A DNA stretch of 64,000 bases. Origin: Balaenoptera acutorostrata. Taxonomy: Eukaryota > Chordata > Mammalia > Artiodactyla > Balaenopteridae. The DNA lies in assembly GCF_949987535.1 (NCBI RefSeq), contig NW_026646025.1:2728001-2792000 (forward strand), in the 5' to 3' direction. The first letter of the stretch is position 1; every line of letters begins with the position of its first letter. The translations under genes and the position numbers were made by a program. The notes below the pieces were generated by a model. The model made no database searches, was not told where the DNA came from, and was given only the letters and a program-made list of their open reading frames with translations. Of the stretch, positions 25,096-36,620 are shown piece by piece.

Positions 25096-25820
25096 GTCAT
25101 CAAAATGTTCCATGACCGTGTCATCACAATGCTCGATGGCCCTTGTCAGCACAATGCTCCAGAATTCTTGTCATCACAATGTTCCATGGCCGTGTCATCA
25201 CAATGCTCCATGGCCCTTGTCATCATAATGCTCCAGAATTCTTGTCATCACAATGTTCCATGACCGTATCATCACAATGCTCCATGGCCCTTGTCAGCAC
25301 AATGCTCCAGAATTCTTCTCATCACAATGTTCCATGACCGTGTCATCACAATGCTCCTTGGCCCTTGTCATCACAATGCTCCAGAATTCTTGTCATCACA
25401 ATGTTCCATGACCGTGTCATCACAATGCTCCATGGCCCTTCTCATGACAATGCTCCAGAATTCTTCTCATCAAAATGTTCCATGACCGTATCAACACAAT
25501 GCTCCATGGCCACTGTCATCACAATGCTCCAGAATTCTTGTCATCACAATGTTCCATGGCCGTGTCATCACAATGCTCCATGGCCCTTGTCATCATAATG
25601 CTCCAGAATTCTTGTCATTACTATATTCCATGAACGTGTCATCACAATGCTCTATGGCGCTTGTCATCAGAATGCTCCAGAATTCTTTTCATCACAATGT
25701 TCCATGACCGTGTCATCACAATGCTCCATCGCCTTTGTCATCAGAATGCTCCAGAATTCTTGTTATCACAATGTTCCATGACCGTGTCATCACAATGCTC
25801 CATCGCCTTTGTCATCAGAA

Positions 25821-25835
25821 TGCTCCAGAATTCTT
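25821..25835. repeat. Target-site duplication, cassette 2, left
   Basis: TGCTCCAGAATTCTT preceded by GTCATCAGAA, the same flank as at the empty site, and followed by the interrupted poly(T). Confidence 0.78.
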
Positions 25836-26960
25836 TTTTTCTTTTTTTTTTTTTCTTTTTTTCTTTTTTTTTTCCACACGCACACACTGTATTTTATTTT
25901 TACAAGAGATAGATAGACTGACACCAAGCATTGTACATGGATGACCACAACAAAAGCAACAATGATTGCAATTACCAAACATGAAACACACTTATACTAT
26001 GTCATAATATTGACATTCAGTCCAGTAATCCTCCACTGTAACAGCTCCTTTACTTTGCAGTGAAAATTGATTTGTATATTCTTTTCCTCTGAGTCCTTGT
26101 GGGATTTTTTTTTAATTCAGACAGAAAGTCACAAAAATTATACTCATCCTCATCCGTTCACTCAGTCCCATGTAATTAATTTCTTTTTTTTCATCTTGAT
26201 CTTTTGTTAGCACTTTTATGAGTTCATCAGTTTTTCATTAGAGTTCTGAAAATGCTTATTCATTCAGTTCAGCAGTACAGTCAGTTACCAGAAACCTGTA
26301 CTTGTCAGAGTCTTTTCCATGAATTTCTTGAAGATGAAACTCTTTTATAGGAACATATTTGCAAAATCATCAGAGTACACCCAGAACTGTCTGTAAATGA
26401 CAAAAGACTTAAAAATGACCATGGTTAAAGATTTGATGAAAGTTCATAATAATGCAGTTGACAAGAAAATTAGTTATTTCTGAGCTATACATTTTAAAGT
26501 AATAACTAGGATTATTACTTATAACATTATACCAGAACATATAACATTTTTAGACGTTTCCTGTAATGTCTGAAACATTTATATTAACATATTTCCATAC
26601 ATATTTCCATACAAATACAAATATAAGATTTTTAGAAATTTCATGTAATGTCTGAAACATTTATATTAACATATTTCCATACATATTTCCATACAAATAC
26701 AAATATAAGATTTTTAGAAATTTCATGTAATGTCTGAAACATTTATATTAACATATTTCCATACATATTTCCATACAAATACAAATATAAGATTTTTAGA
26801 AATTTCATGTAATGTCTGAAACATTTATATTAACATATTTCCATACATATTTCCATACAAATACAAATATAAGATTTTTAGAAATTTCATGTAATGTCTG
26901 AAACATTTATATTAACATATTTATTTCCATACAAATAACCCAATGAAAGTTTAGTATTAG
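25836..26960 (-). other. AT-rich 3' segment of cassette 2
   Basis: Counterpart of the cassette 1 segment with five minisatellite units, an A(9) internal run and a GT stretch shifted by a CACACG variant next to the tail. Confidence 0.65.
26541..26938. repeat. 82-bp minisatellite, cassette 2 (5 units)
   Basis: Anchors at 26545, 26627, 26709, 26791 and 26873. The first unit reads ACATTTTTAGACG, a variant also in cassettes 3 and 4 but not in cassette 1. Confidence 0.92.
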
Positions 26961-27167
26961 TTGTTTTGTTTGTTTTTTTATACTGCAGGTTCTTATTAGG
27001 CATCAGTTTTATACACATCAGTGTATACATGTCAATCCCAATCGCCCAATTCAGCACATCACCATCCCCACCTCATCGCAGTTTTCCCCCCTTGGTGTCC
27101 ATATGTCCATTCTCTACATCTGTGTCTCAACTTCTGCCCTGCAAACTGGCTCATCTGTACCATTTTT

Positions 27168-30100
27168 CTACGTTCCACATACATGCATTAACATACGATA
27201 TTTGTTTTTCTCTTTCTGACTTACTTCACTCTGTATGACAGTCTCTAGATCCATCCACTTCTCAACAAATGACTCAATTTCGTTCCTTTTTATGGCTGAA
27301 TAATATTCCATCGTATATATGTACCACAACTTCTTTATCCATTCGTCTGTTGATGGGCATTTAGGTTGCTTCCATGACCTGGCTATTGTAAATAGTGCTG
27401 CAATGAACATTCGGGTGCACGTGTCTTTTTGAATTACGGTTTTCTCTGGGTATATGCCCAGTAGTGGGATTGCTGGGTCATATGGTAATTCTATTTTTAG
27501 TTTTTTAAGGAACCTCCATATTGTTCTCCATAGTGGCTGTATCAATTTACATTCCCACCAACAGTGCAAGAGGGTTCCCTTTTCTCCACACCCTCTCCAG
27601 CATTTGTTGTTTGTAGATTTTCTGATGATGCCCATTCTAACAGGAGTGAGGTGATACCTCATTGTAGTTTTGATTTGCATTTCTCTAATAATTAGAGATG
27701 TTGAGCATCTTTTCATGTGCTTCGTGGCCGTCTGTATGTCTTCTTTGGAGAAATGTCTATTTAGGTCTTCTGCCCATTTTTGGATTGGGGTGTTTGTTTC
27801 TTTGATATTGAGCTGAATGAGCTGTTTATATATTTTGGAGATTAATCCTTTGTCCGTTGATTCATTTGCAAATATTTTCTCCCATTCTGAGGGTTGTCTT
27901 TTCGTCTTGTTTATGGTTTCCTTTGCTGTGCAAAAGCTTTGAAGTTTCATTAGGTCCCACTTGTTTATTTTTGTTTTTATTTCCATTACTCTAGGAGGTG
28001 GATCGAAAAAGATCTTGCTGTGATTTATGTCAAAGAGTGTTCTTCCTATGTTTTCCTCTAAGAGTTTTATAGTGTCCAGTCTTATATTTAGGTCTCTAAT
28101 CCATTTTGAGTTTATTTTTGTGTATGGTGTTAGGGAGTATTCTAATTTCATTCTTTTACATGTGGCTGTCCAGTTTTCCCAGCACCACTTATTGAAGAGA
28201 CTGTCTTTTCTCCATTGTATATCTTTGCCTCCTTTGTCATAGATTAGTTGACCATAGGTGCGTGGGTTAATCTCTGGGCTTTCTATCTTGTTCCATTGAT
28301 CTATGTTTCTGTTTTTGTGCCAGTACCATATTGTCTTGATTACTGTAGCTTTGTAGTATAGTCTGAAGTCAGGGAGTCTGATTCCTCCAGCTCCATTTTT
28401 TTGCCTCAAGACTGCTTTGGCTATTCGGGGTCTTTTGTGTCTCCATACAAATTTTAAGATGATTTGTTCTAGCTCCGTAAAAAATGCCATTGGTAATTTG
28501 ATAGGGATTGCATTGAATCTGTAGATTGCTTTGGGTAGTATACTCATTTTCACAATGTTGATTCTTCCAATCCAAGAACATGGTATATCTCTCCATCTGT
28601 TGGTATCATCTTTAATTTCTTTCATCAGTGTCTTATAGTTTTCTGCATACAGGTCTTTTGTCTCCCTAGGTAGGTTTATTCCTAGGTATTTTATTCTTTT
28701 TGTTGCAATGGTAAATGGGAGTGTTTCCATAATTTCTCTTTCAGATTTTTCATCATTAGTGTATAGGAATGCAAGAGATTTCTGTGCATTAATTTTGTAA
28801 CCTGCAACTTTACCATATTCATTAATTAGCTCTAGCAGTTTTCTGGTGGCAGTTTTAGGATTCACTATGTATAGTATCATGTCATCCGCAAACAGTGACA
28901 GTTTTACTTCTTCTTTTCCAATTTGTATTCCTTTTATTTCTTTTTCTTCTCTGATTGCCGTGGCTAGGACTTCCAGAACTATGTTGAATAATAGTGGTGA
29001 GAGTGGACATCCTTGTCTCGTTCCTGATCTTAGAGGAAATGCTTTCAGTTTTTCACCATTGAGAATGATGTTTGCTGTGGGTTTGTCATATATGGCCTTT
29101 ATTATGTTGAGGTAGGTTCCCTCTATGCCCACTTTCTGGAGAGTTTTTATCATAAATGGGTGTTGAATTTTGTCAAAAGCTTTTTCTGCATCTATTGAGA
29201 TGATCATATGGTTTTTATTCTTCAATTTGTTAATATGGTGTATCACATTGATTGATTTGCGTATATTGAAGAATCCTTGCATCCCTGGGATAAATCCCAC
29301 TTGATCGTGGTGTATGATCCTTTTAATGTGTTGTTGGATTCTGTTTGCTAGTATTTTGTTGAGGATTTTTGCATCTATATTCATCAGTGATATTGGTCTG
29401 TAATTTTCTTTTTTTGTAGTGTCTTTGTCTGGTTTTGGTATCAGGGTGATGGTGGCCTCATAGAATGAGTTTGGGAGAGTTCCTTCCTCTGCAATTTTTT
29501 GGAAGAGTTTGAGAAGGATGGGTGTTAGCTCTTCTCTAAATGTTTGATAGAATTCACCTGTGAAGCCATCTGGTCCTGGACTTTTGTTTGTTGGAAGATT
29601 TTTAATCACAGTTTCAATTTCATTACTTGTGATTGGTCTGTTGATATTTTCTGTTTCTTCCTGATTCAGTCTTGGAAGGTTATACCTTTCTAAGAATTTG
29701 TCCATTTCTTCCAGGTTGTCCATTTTATTGGCATAAAGTTGCTTGTAGTAGTCTCTTAGGATGTTTTGTATTTCTGCGGTGTCTGTTGTAACTTCTCCTT
29801 TTTCATTTCTGATTTTATTGATTTGAGTCCTCTCCCTCTTTTTCTTGATGAGTCTGGCTAATGGCTTATCAATTTTGTTTATCTTCTCAAAGAACCAACT
29901 TTTAGTTTTATTGATCTTTGCTATTGTTTTCTTTGTTTCTATTTCATTTATTTCTGCTCTGATCTTTATGATTTCTTTCCTTCTGCTAACTTTGGGTTTT
30001 GTTTGTTCTTCTTTCTCTAGTTTCTTTAGGTGTAAAGTTAGATTGTTTACTTGAGATTTTTCTTGTTTCTTTAGGTAGGCTTGTATAGCTATAAACTTCC

Positions 30101-30988
30101 CTCTTAGAACCGCTTTTGCTGCATCCCATAGGTTTTGGGTCGTCGTGTTTTCATTGTCATTTGTCTCTAGGTATTTTTTTATTTCCTGTTTGATTTCTTC
30201 AGTGATCTCTTGGTTATTTAGTAACGTATTGTTTAGCCTCCATGTGTTTGTCTTTTTTACGTTTTTTTCCCTGTAATTCATTTCTAATCTCATAGCGTTC
30301 TGGTCAGAAAAGATGCTTGATATGATTTCAATTTTCTTAAATTTACTGAGGCTTGATTTGTGACCCAAGATGTGATCTATCCTGGAGAATGTTCCGTGTG
30401 CACTTGAGAAGAACGTGTAATCTGCCGTTTTTGGATGGAATGTCCTATATATATATCAATTAAATCTATCTGGTCTATTGTGTCATTTAAAGCTTCTGTT
30501 TCCTTATTTATTTTCATTTTGGATGATCTGTCCATTGGTGTAAGTGAGGTGTTAAAGTCCCCCACTATTATTGTGTTACTGTCGATTTCCTCTTTTATAG
30601 CTGTTAGCAGTTGCCTTATGTATTGAGGTGCTCCTATGTTGGGTGCATATATATTTATAATTGTTATATCTTCTTCTTGGATTGATCCCTGGATCATTAT
30701 GTAGTGTCCTTCCTTGTCTCTTGTAACATTCTTTATTTTAAAGTCTATTTTATCTGATATGAGTATAGCTACTCCAGCTTTCTTTTGATTTCCATTTGCA
30801 TGGAATATCTTTTTCCATCCCCTCACTTTCAGTCTGTATGTGTCCCTAGGTCTGAAGTGGGTCTCTTGTAGACAGCATATATATGGGTCTTGTTTTTGTA
30901 TCCATTCAGCCAGTCTATGTCTTTTGGTTGGGGCATTTAATCCATTCACGTTTAAGGTAATTATCGATATGTATGTTCCTATGACCAT
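27168..30988 (-). pseudogene. ORF2: L1 ORF2, frameshifted, copy 2
   Basis: Same two-frame structure: endonuclease part 30988-30377, RT and Cys-knuckle part down to 27168. The TA run at 30446-30456 has the same 11-base length as in copy 1, so the same lesion is present. It has Thr where copy 1 has Ala in GEV(A/T)TDTAE. Otherwise no second inactivating change was seen. Confidence 0.93.
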
Positions 30989-31046
30989 TTTCTTAATTGT
31001 TTGGGGTTTGTTTTTGTAGGTCCTTTTCTTCTCTTGTGTTTCCCAC

Positions 31047-31952
31047 TTAGAGAAGTTCCTTTAGCATTTGTTGTAGAGCTGGTTTGGTGGTGCTGAATTC
31101 TCTTAGCTTTTGCTTGTCTGTAAAGCTTTTGATTTCTCCATCAAATCTAAATGAGATCCTTGCTGGGTAGAGTAATCTTGGTTGTAGGTTCTTCCCTTTC
31201 ATCACTTTAAGTATTTCATGCCACTCCCTTCTGGCTTGCAGAGTTTCTGCTGAGAAATCAGCTGTTAACCTTATGGGGGTTCCCTTGTATGTTATTTGTC
31301 GTTTTTCCCTTGCTGCTTTCAATAATTTTTCTTTGTCTTTAATTTTTGCCACTTTGATTACTATGTGTCTCGGCGTGTTTCTCCTTGGGTTTATTCTGTA
31401 TGGGACTCTCTGCGCTTCCTGGACTTGGGTGGCTATTTCCTTTCCCATGTTAGGGAAGTTTTCGATTATAATCTCTTCAAATATTTTCTCTGGTCCTTTC
31501 TCTCTCTCTTCTCCTTCTGGGACCCCTATAATGCGAATGTTGTTGCGTTTAATGTTGTCCCAGAGGTCTCTTAGGCTGTCTTCATTTCTTTTTATTCTTT
31601 TTTCTTTAGTCTGTTCCGCAGCAGTGAATTCCACCATTCTGTCTTCCAGGTCACTTATCCGTTCTTCTGCCTCAGTTATTCTGCTATTGATTCCTTCTAG
31701 TGTAGTTTTCATTTCAGTTATTGTATTGGTCATCTCTGTTTGTTTGTTCTTTAATTCTTCTAGGTCTTTGTTAATCATTTCTTGCATCTTCTCAATTTTT
31801 GCCTCCATTCTTATTCCGAGGTCCTGGATCATCTTCACTATCATTATTCTGAATTCTTTTTCTGGAAGGTTGCCTATCTCCACTTCATTTGGTTGTTTTT
31901 CTGGGGTTTTTTCTTGTTCCTTCATCTGGTACATAGCCCTCTGCCTTTTCAT
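31047..31952 (-). CDS. ORF1: L1 ORF1 protein, copy 2
   Basis: Intact 301-aa frame with coiled coil, RRM and C-terminal domain as in copy 1. It differs by Arg at residue 140 (NNIRIIG). The underlying base keeps a CpG that copies 1 and 3 have lost. The same base also opens the antisense frame, which explains the longer spurious plus-strand ORF there. No stop or frameshift. Confidence 0.93.
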   Translation of the reverse strand: MKRQRAMYQMKEQEKTPEKQPNEVEIGNLPEKEFRIMIVKMIQDLGIRMEAKIEKMQEMINKDLEELKNKQTEMTNTITEMKTTLEGINSRITEAEERISDLEDRMVEFTAAEQTKEKRIKRNEDSLRDLWDNIKRNNIRIIGVPEGEEREKGPEKIFEEIIIENFPNMGKEIATQVQEAQRVPYRINPRRNTPRHIVIKVAKIKDKEKLLKAAREKRQITYKGTPIRLTADFSAETLQARREWHEILKVMKGKNLQPRLLYPARISFRFDGEIKSFTDKQKLREFSTTKPALQQMLKELL

Positions 31953-32923
31953 CTTCTCTGTCTTTCTGTAACTGTGGTTTTTGGTCCACAGGCTGCAGGA
32001 TTGTAGTTTTTCTTGCTTCTGTTGTCTGCCCTCTGGTGGTTGAGGCTATCTAAGAGGCTTGATGGGAGGCTCTGGTGGTGGGTAGAGCTGACTGTTGCTG
32101 TGGCGGTCAGAGCTCAGTAAAACCTTAATCCACTTGACTGTTGATGGGTGGGGCTGGGTTCCTTCCCTGTTGCTGTGGCGATCAGAGCCCAGTAAAACCT
32201 TAATCCACTTGACTGTTGATGGGTGGGGCTGGGTTCCCTCCCTGTTGGTTGTTTTGCCTGAGGCAACCCAACACTGGAGCCTACCCGTGCTCTTTGGTGG
32301 GGTTAATGGCAGACTCTGGGAGGGCTCACGCCAAGGAGAACTTCCCAGGACCTCTGCTGCCAGTGTCCTTATCCCCACGGTGAAACAGAGCCACCACTCG
32401 CCTCTGCAGGAGACCCCCCAACACCAGCAGGTACGTCTGGTTCAGTCTCCCCCAGGGTCACTGCTCCTTCCCCTGGGTCCCGATGCACACATTACTTTGT
32501 GTGTGCCCTCCAAGAGTGGGGTCTCTGTTTCCCCCAGTCCTGTCACAGTCCTGCAATCAATTCCCACTAGACTTCAAAGTCTGATTCTCTAGGAATTCCT
32601 CCTCCCTTTGCCGGACCCCCAGGTTGGGAAGCCTGAGGTGGGGCTCAGAACCTTCACTCCAGTGGGTGGACTTCTGTGGTATAAGTGTTCGCCAGTCTGT
32701 GAGTCACCCACCCAGCAGTTATGGGATTTGATTTTACTCTGATTGCGCCCCTCCTACCGTCTCACTGTGGCTTCTCCTCTGTCCTTGGACGTGGGGTGTC
32801 CTCCTTGGTGAAGTCCAGGGTCTTCCTGTCAATGATTGTCCAGCAGCCAGTTGTGATTCTGGTGCTCTCGCAAGAGGGAGTGAGAGCACGTCCTTCTACT
32901 CCGCCATCTTGGTTAATCTCCTG
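31953..32923 (-). promoter_or_regulatory. L1 5' UTR, copy 2
   Basis: As copy 1, with the paired 75-bp repeat at 32094-32243. I saw no differences from copy 1 here on reading. Confidence 0.8.
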
Positions 32924-33241
32924 AAATTTCTTGCCTCAAAAAAGCTCCAAAACTTCTTGTCTCCTCACTCTACGTTTCAGACTCTCCATCCTCTGCCGGT
33001 TTGTGCTTCCTCAGGGCTCTTTTATTAGCTCTCTCCTGTTCCTGCTCTTAGCTTTCCTGCTGAGCCCTGAGCTCGCTGCCTCTTCCGCTTCAGGAGGTGC
33101 TGAGTCCGTCCATCGCGGAGCCTCCGCGGCTTGTGTCTTAGCTTTCGTCTTAGCTTTCAGGCTTTTTTGAACATTTTTTTTCCAGACCGGGTCCAGAAAC
33201 TGGCTGGAGTTGAACTGGGTCTGACTTAAAAACCAGACCGG
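32924..33241 (-). other. GC-rich 5' segment of cassette 2
   Basis: Counterpart of 24763-25080 at +8,161 bp, with no differences seen on reading. Confidence 0.6.
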
Positions 33242-33256
33242 TGCTCCAGAATTCTT
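33242..33256. repeat. Target-site duplication, cassette 2, right
   Basis: Partner of 25821-25835, followed by GTCATCAAAATG. Confidence 0.78.
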
Positions 33257-33907
33257 GTCATCAAAATGTTCCATGACCGTGTCATCACAATGCTCGATGG
33301 CCCTTGTCAGCACAATGCTCCAGAATTCTTGTCATCACAATGTTCCATGGCCGTGTCATCACAATGCTCCATGGCCCTTGTCATCATAATGCTCCAGAAT
33401 TCTTGTCATCACAATGTTCCATGACCGTATCATCACAATGCTCCATGGCCCTTGTCAGCACAATGCTCCAGAATTCTTCTCATCACAATGTTCCATGACC
33501 GTGTCATCACAATGCTCCTTGGCCCTTGTCATCACAATGCTCCAGAATTCTTGTCATCACAATGTTCCATGACCGTGTCATCACAATGCTCCATGGCCCT
33601 TCTCATGACAATGCTCCAGAATTCTTCTCATCAAAATGTTCCATGACCGTATCAACACAATGCTCCATGGCCACTGTCATCACAATGCTCCAGAATTCTT
33701 GTCATCACAATGTTCCATGGCCGTGTCATCACAATGCTCCATGGCCCTTGTCATCATAATGCTCCAGAATTCTTGTCATTACTATATTCCATGAACGTGT
33801 CATCACAATGCTCTATGGCGCTTGTCATCAGAATGCTCCAGAATTCTTGTCATCACAATGTTCCATGACCGTGTCATCACAATGCTCCATCGCCTTTGTC
33901 ATCAGAA

Positions 33908-33922
33908 TGCTCCAGAATTCTT
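33908..33922. other. Unoccupied (empty) version of the cassette insertion site
   Basis: A single TGCTCCAGAATTCTT lies here. To its left is the same flank that precedes the poly(T) of cassettes 2-4 (CGCCTTTGTCATCAGAA). To its right is the same flank that follows all complete cassettes (GTCATCAAAATGTTCC). The rest of the satellite mostly has GTCATCACAATG at this point, so the AAAA variant is informative. This is what the pre-insertion sequence should look like if the 15 bp were duplicated on insertion. Confidence 0.8.
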
Positions 33923-35040
33923 GTCATCAAAATGTTCCATGACCGTGTCATCACAATGCTCCATGGCCCTTTTCAGCACAATGTTCCAGAATTCTTGTCA
34001 TCACAATGTTCCATGACCGTGTCATCACAATGCTCCATGGCCCTTGTCATCACAATGCTCCAGAATTCTTGTCATCACAATGTTCCATGACCGTGTCATC
34101 ACAATGCTCCATGGCCCTTGTCATGACAACGCTCCAGAATTCTTCTCATCACAATGTTCCATGACCGTGTCATCACAATGCTCCATGGCCATTGTCATCA
34201 CAACGCTCCCGAATTCTTGTCATCACAATGTTCCATGGCCCTGTCATCACAATGCTCCATGGCCCTTGTCATCATAATGCTCCAGAATTCTTGTCATCAC
34301 AATGATCCATGACAGTGTCATCACAATGCTCCATGGCCCTTGTCATGACAATGCTCCAGAATTCTTCTCATCACAATGTTCCATGACCGTGTCATCACAA
34401 TGCTCCATGGCCATTGTCATCACAACGCTCCCGAATTCTTGTCAACACAATATTCCATGGCCCTGTCATCACAATGCTCCATGGCCCTTGTCATCATAAT
34501 GCTCCAGAATTCTTGTCATCACAATGTTCCATGACCGTGTCATCACAATGCTCCATGGCCCTTGTCGGCACAATATTCCATGATAATTTTTGTCACAATA
34601 CTCCATGACCACTGTCATCACAGAGTTTTCTGCCCATATCATCACAATGTTCCTTGTCACCTTTAATCACAATGCTCCATGCCCTTTATACACAATGCTC
34701 CAGAAATCTTGTCATCGCAATGTTCCTTGACCATGTCATCACAATGCTCCATGACCCTTGTCATCACAATGATCCAGAATTCTTCTCATCACAATGTTCC
34801 ATGACAGTGTCATCACAAAGCTCCATGGCCCTTGTCATCGCAATGCTGCAGAATTCTTGTCATCACAATGTTCCATGACCGTGTCATCACAATGCTCCAT
34901 GGCCCTTGTCATCATAATGCTCCAGAATTCTTGTCATCACAATGTTCCATGACCGTGTCATCACTATGCTCCATGACCCTTGTCAGCACAATGCTCCAGA
35001 ATTCTTGTCGTCACAATGTTCCATGACCGTGTCATCACAA

Positions 35041-36620
35041 TGCTACATGACCCTGGTCATCACACTTCTCCATGACCTTTGTCATCACAATGCTCTATGT
35101 CGCTTTTCATCACAATTCTCAATGACCACTTTAATCACTATGCTCGCTGACCATTTTCATCATGTTTCTCTAGTGTCATTACAATACCCCATGGCCCCTT
35201 TCTTCACAATGCTCCATGATGCCTGTCATCACAATGCTCCATGGCTTTTGTTATCACAATGCTCCAGGACCAGTTTCATCATAATTCTCCATCCCATTTG
35301 TCATCATGGTGCACAATGAAACCTTTCATTAAAATGCTCCATGACACTAGTCATCACAATACTCCATGGCCTTTATCGTCACAATGCTCCCATGCACTTT
35401 TCATCACGATGTTCCATGAATACGTTCATCACATTGCTCCATGACCATTGTCATCACAATAGTCCATACCCTTCTCAACACAATGCTGCATAATCCCTGT
35501 CATCACAATTCTCCATGACTGCTGTCATCACAATAATCCAGGACAATTTTCCTCACAGTGCTCCATGATACTTTTCATCACAATTCCTAGATGATCAATG
35601 TCACACAATGCCCCATGACACTTGTCATCACAATTCGCTATGACCCTTGTCATCACAATACTCGATGAACCGTGCCATCACAGTGTTCCAGGACACATGT
35701 CATCACAATGATCCATGTCTACTTCCATCACAATGCTCCAGTACCCCTGTCATCACAATGCTCCATGGCCCCTGTTATCATATTGCTCCATGATCTCTTT
35801 CATCACAATGCTCCATGACCACTGTCATCACCATGCCTCATAACGGCTCTCGTCTCAATGCTCCATGGCCCCTTTCATCACAATGCTCCATGAACCCTGT
35901 CATCACAATGTACCCTGCCCTTTTCATCACAAAGCTCCGTGGGCCCTGTCATCACAATGCTCCATGCCCTTGTCATCAAAATGCTCCAGAACTCTTGTCA
36001 TCATAATGTTCCATGCCAATGTCATCAAAATGCCCCATGACACTTGTCATCACAATGCTCCATGGCTTTGTCATCACAATGTTCCATGGCCCCTGTCATC
36101 ACAGTGCTCCATGATACCTTTCATCGCAAATCTAGATGACCACTGTCATCACAATGCCCCATGACAGATGTCATCACAATTCGCCATGGTCCTTGTCATC
36201 ACAATGCTCCATGAACCGTGTCATCACAGGGTTCCAGGACACTTTTCATCACAATGATCCAAGATCACATTCATCACAGTGCTCCATGAACCCTGTCATC
36301 TCAATGCTCCATAGCCTTTGTATTCACAATGCTCCATGGCCCCTGTAATCACAGTGCTCCATGACCCTTTTCATCACAATGCTCCAAGACCGCTCTCAAC
36401 ACAATGCCCCATGAGGCCTGACATCACAAATCTCCATAGCCTCTCTTACAAAAAAGCTCCATGATCGCTGTCAGCAAAATGTTCCATGACACTTTTCGTC
36501 ACAATACTGCATGACCACTGTCATCACAGAGTTCTCTACCCATATCATCACAATGTTCCTTGTCACCTTTAATCACAATGCTCCATGCCCTTTCATCACA
36601 ATGCTCCAGAAATCTTTTTC
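35041..36620. repeat. B block, long class
   Basis: Long-class block of diverged monomers that keeps all landmarks, including TCATCATGGTGCACAATG (about 35300) and CAGAGTTCTCT (about 36527). Confidence 0.75.

Larger units (their letters stand above)
25081..25835. repeat. Satellite spacer between cassettes 1 and 2 (755 bp)
   Basis: Ten 74-bp trimers plus the 15-bp junction sequence, with no B-type monomers. It matches the spacer between cassettes 3 and 4 in length and, where compared, in sequence. The first 681 bp to the right of cassette 2 are its homologue minus one 74-bp unit (755 - 74 = 681). The trimer variant with 'CGCCTTTGTCATCAG' occurs twice just before the right end; cassette 3's left flank and the unoccupied site have it once. 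The spacer is part of the roughly 8.2-kb cassette-plus-spacer repeat. Confidence 0.93.
26961..32923 (-). mobile_element. Full-length L1, copy 2
   Basis: Same element as copy 1, 8,161 bp downstream, with one extra base in the A/C-rich tail (26961-26979). The YY1-type motif is at 32910-32903 on the minus strand. It differs from copy 1 at the ORF1 residue-140 codon, one ORF2 codon and a handful of other bases. Confidence 0.93.
25836..33241 (-). mobile_element. Composite retro-insert, cassette 2 (7,406 bp)
   Basis: Same structure as cassette 1, offset 8,161 bp for the L1 part. The poly(T) at 25836-25873 is split by three C residues into runs of 5, 13, 7 and 10. AATAAA lies at 25898-25893 on the minus strand. 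It has five minisatellite units. The 15-bp flanks are at 25821-25835 and 33242-33256. The length difference from cassette 1 (151 bp) equals two minisatellite units (164) minus tail, T-run and L1-tail differences. Confidence 0.88.
33242..35040. repeat. A array right of cassette 2 with isolated B-tail
   Basis: The first 681 bp are homologous to the 755-bp inter-cassette spacer, and the array then continues as ordinary trimers. An isolated B-tail with the GAGTTTTCTG marker lies near 34570-34720. Confidence 0.75.

Noticed and set aside
24850..25152. Minus-strand frame of about 100 codons across the right junction of cassette 1
   Set aside because: It starts in satellite DNA and runs into the GC-rich segment; an accidental fusion frame with no recognisable domain.
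31273..31971. Plus-strand frame of 232 codons opposite ORF1 in cassettes 2 and 4
   Set aside because: It is the antisense shadow of ORF1. It is longer here only because the CpG at residue 140 removes an antisense stop that cassettes 1 and 3 have.
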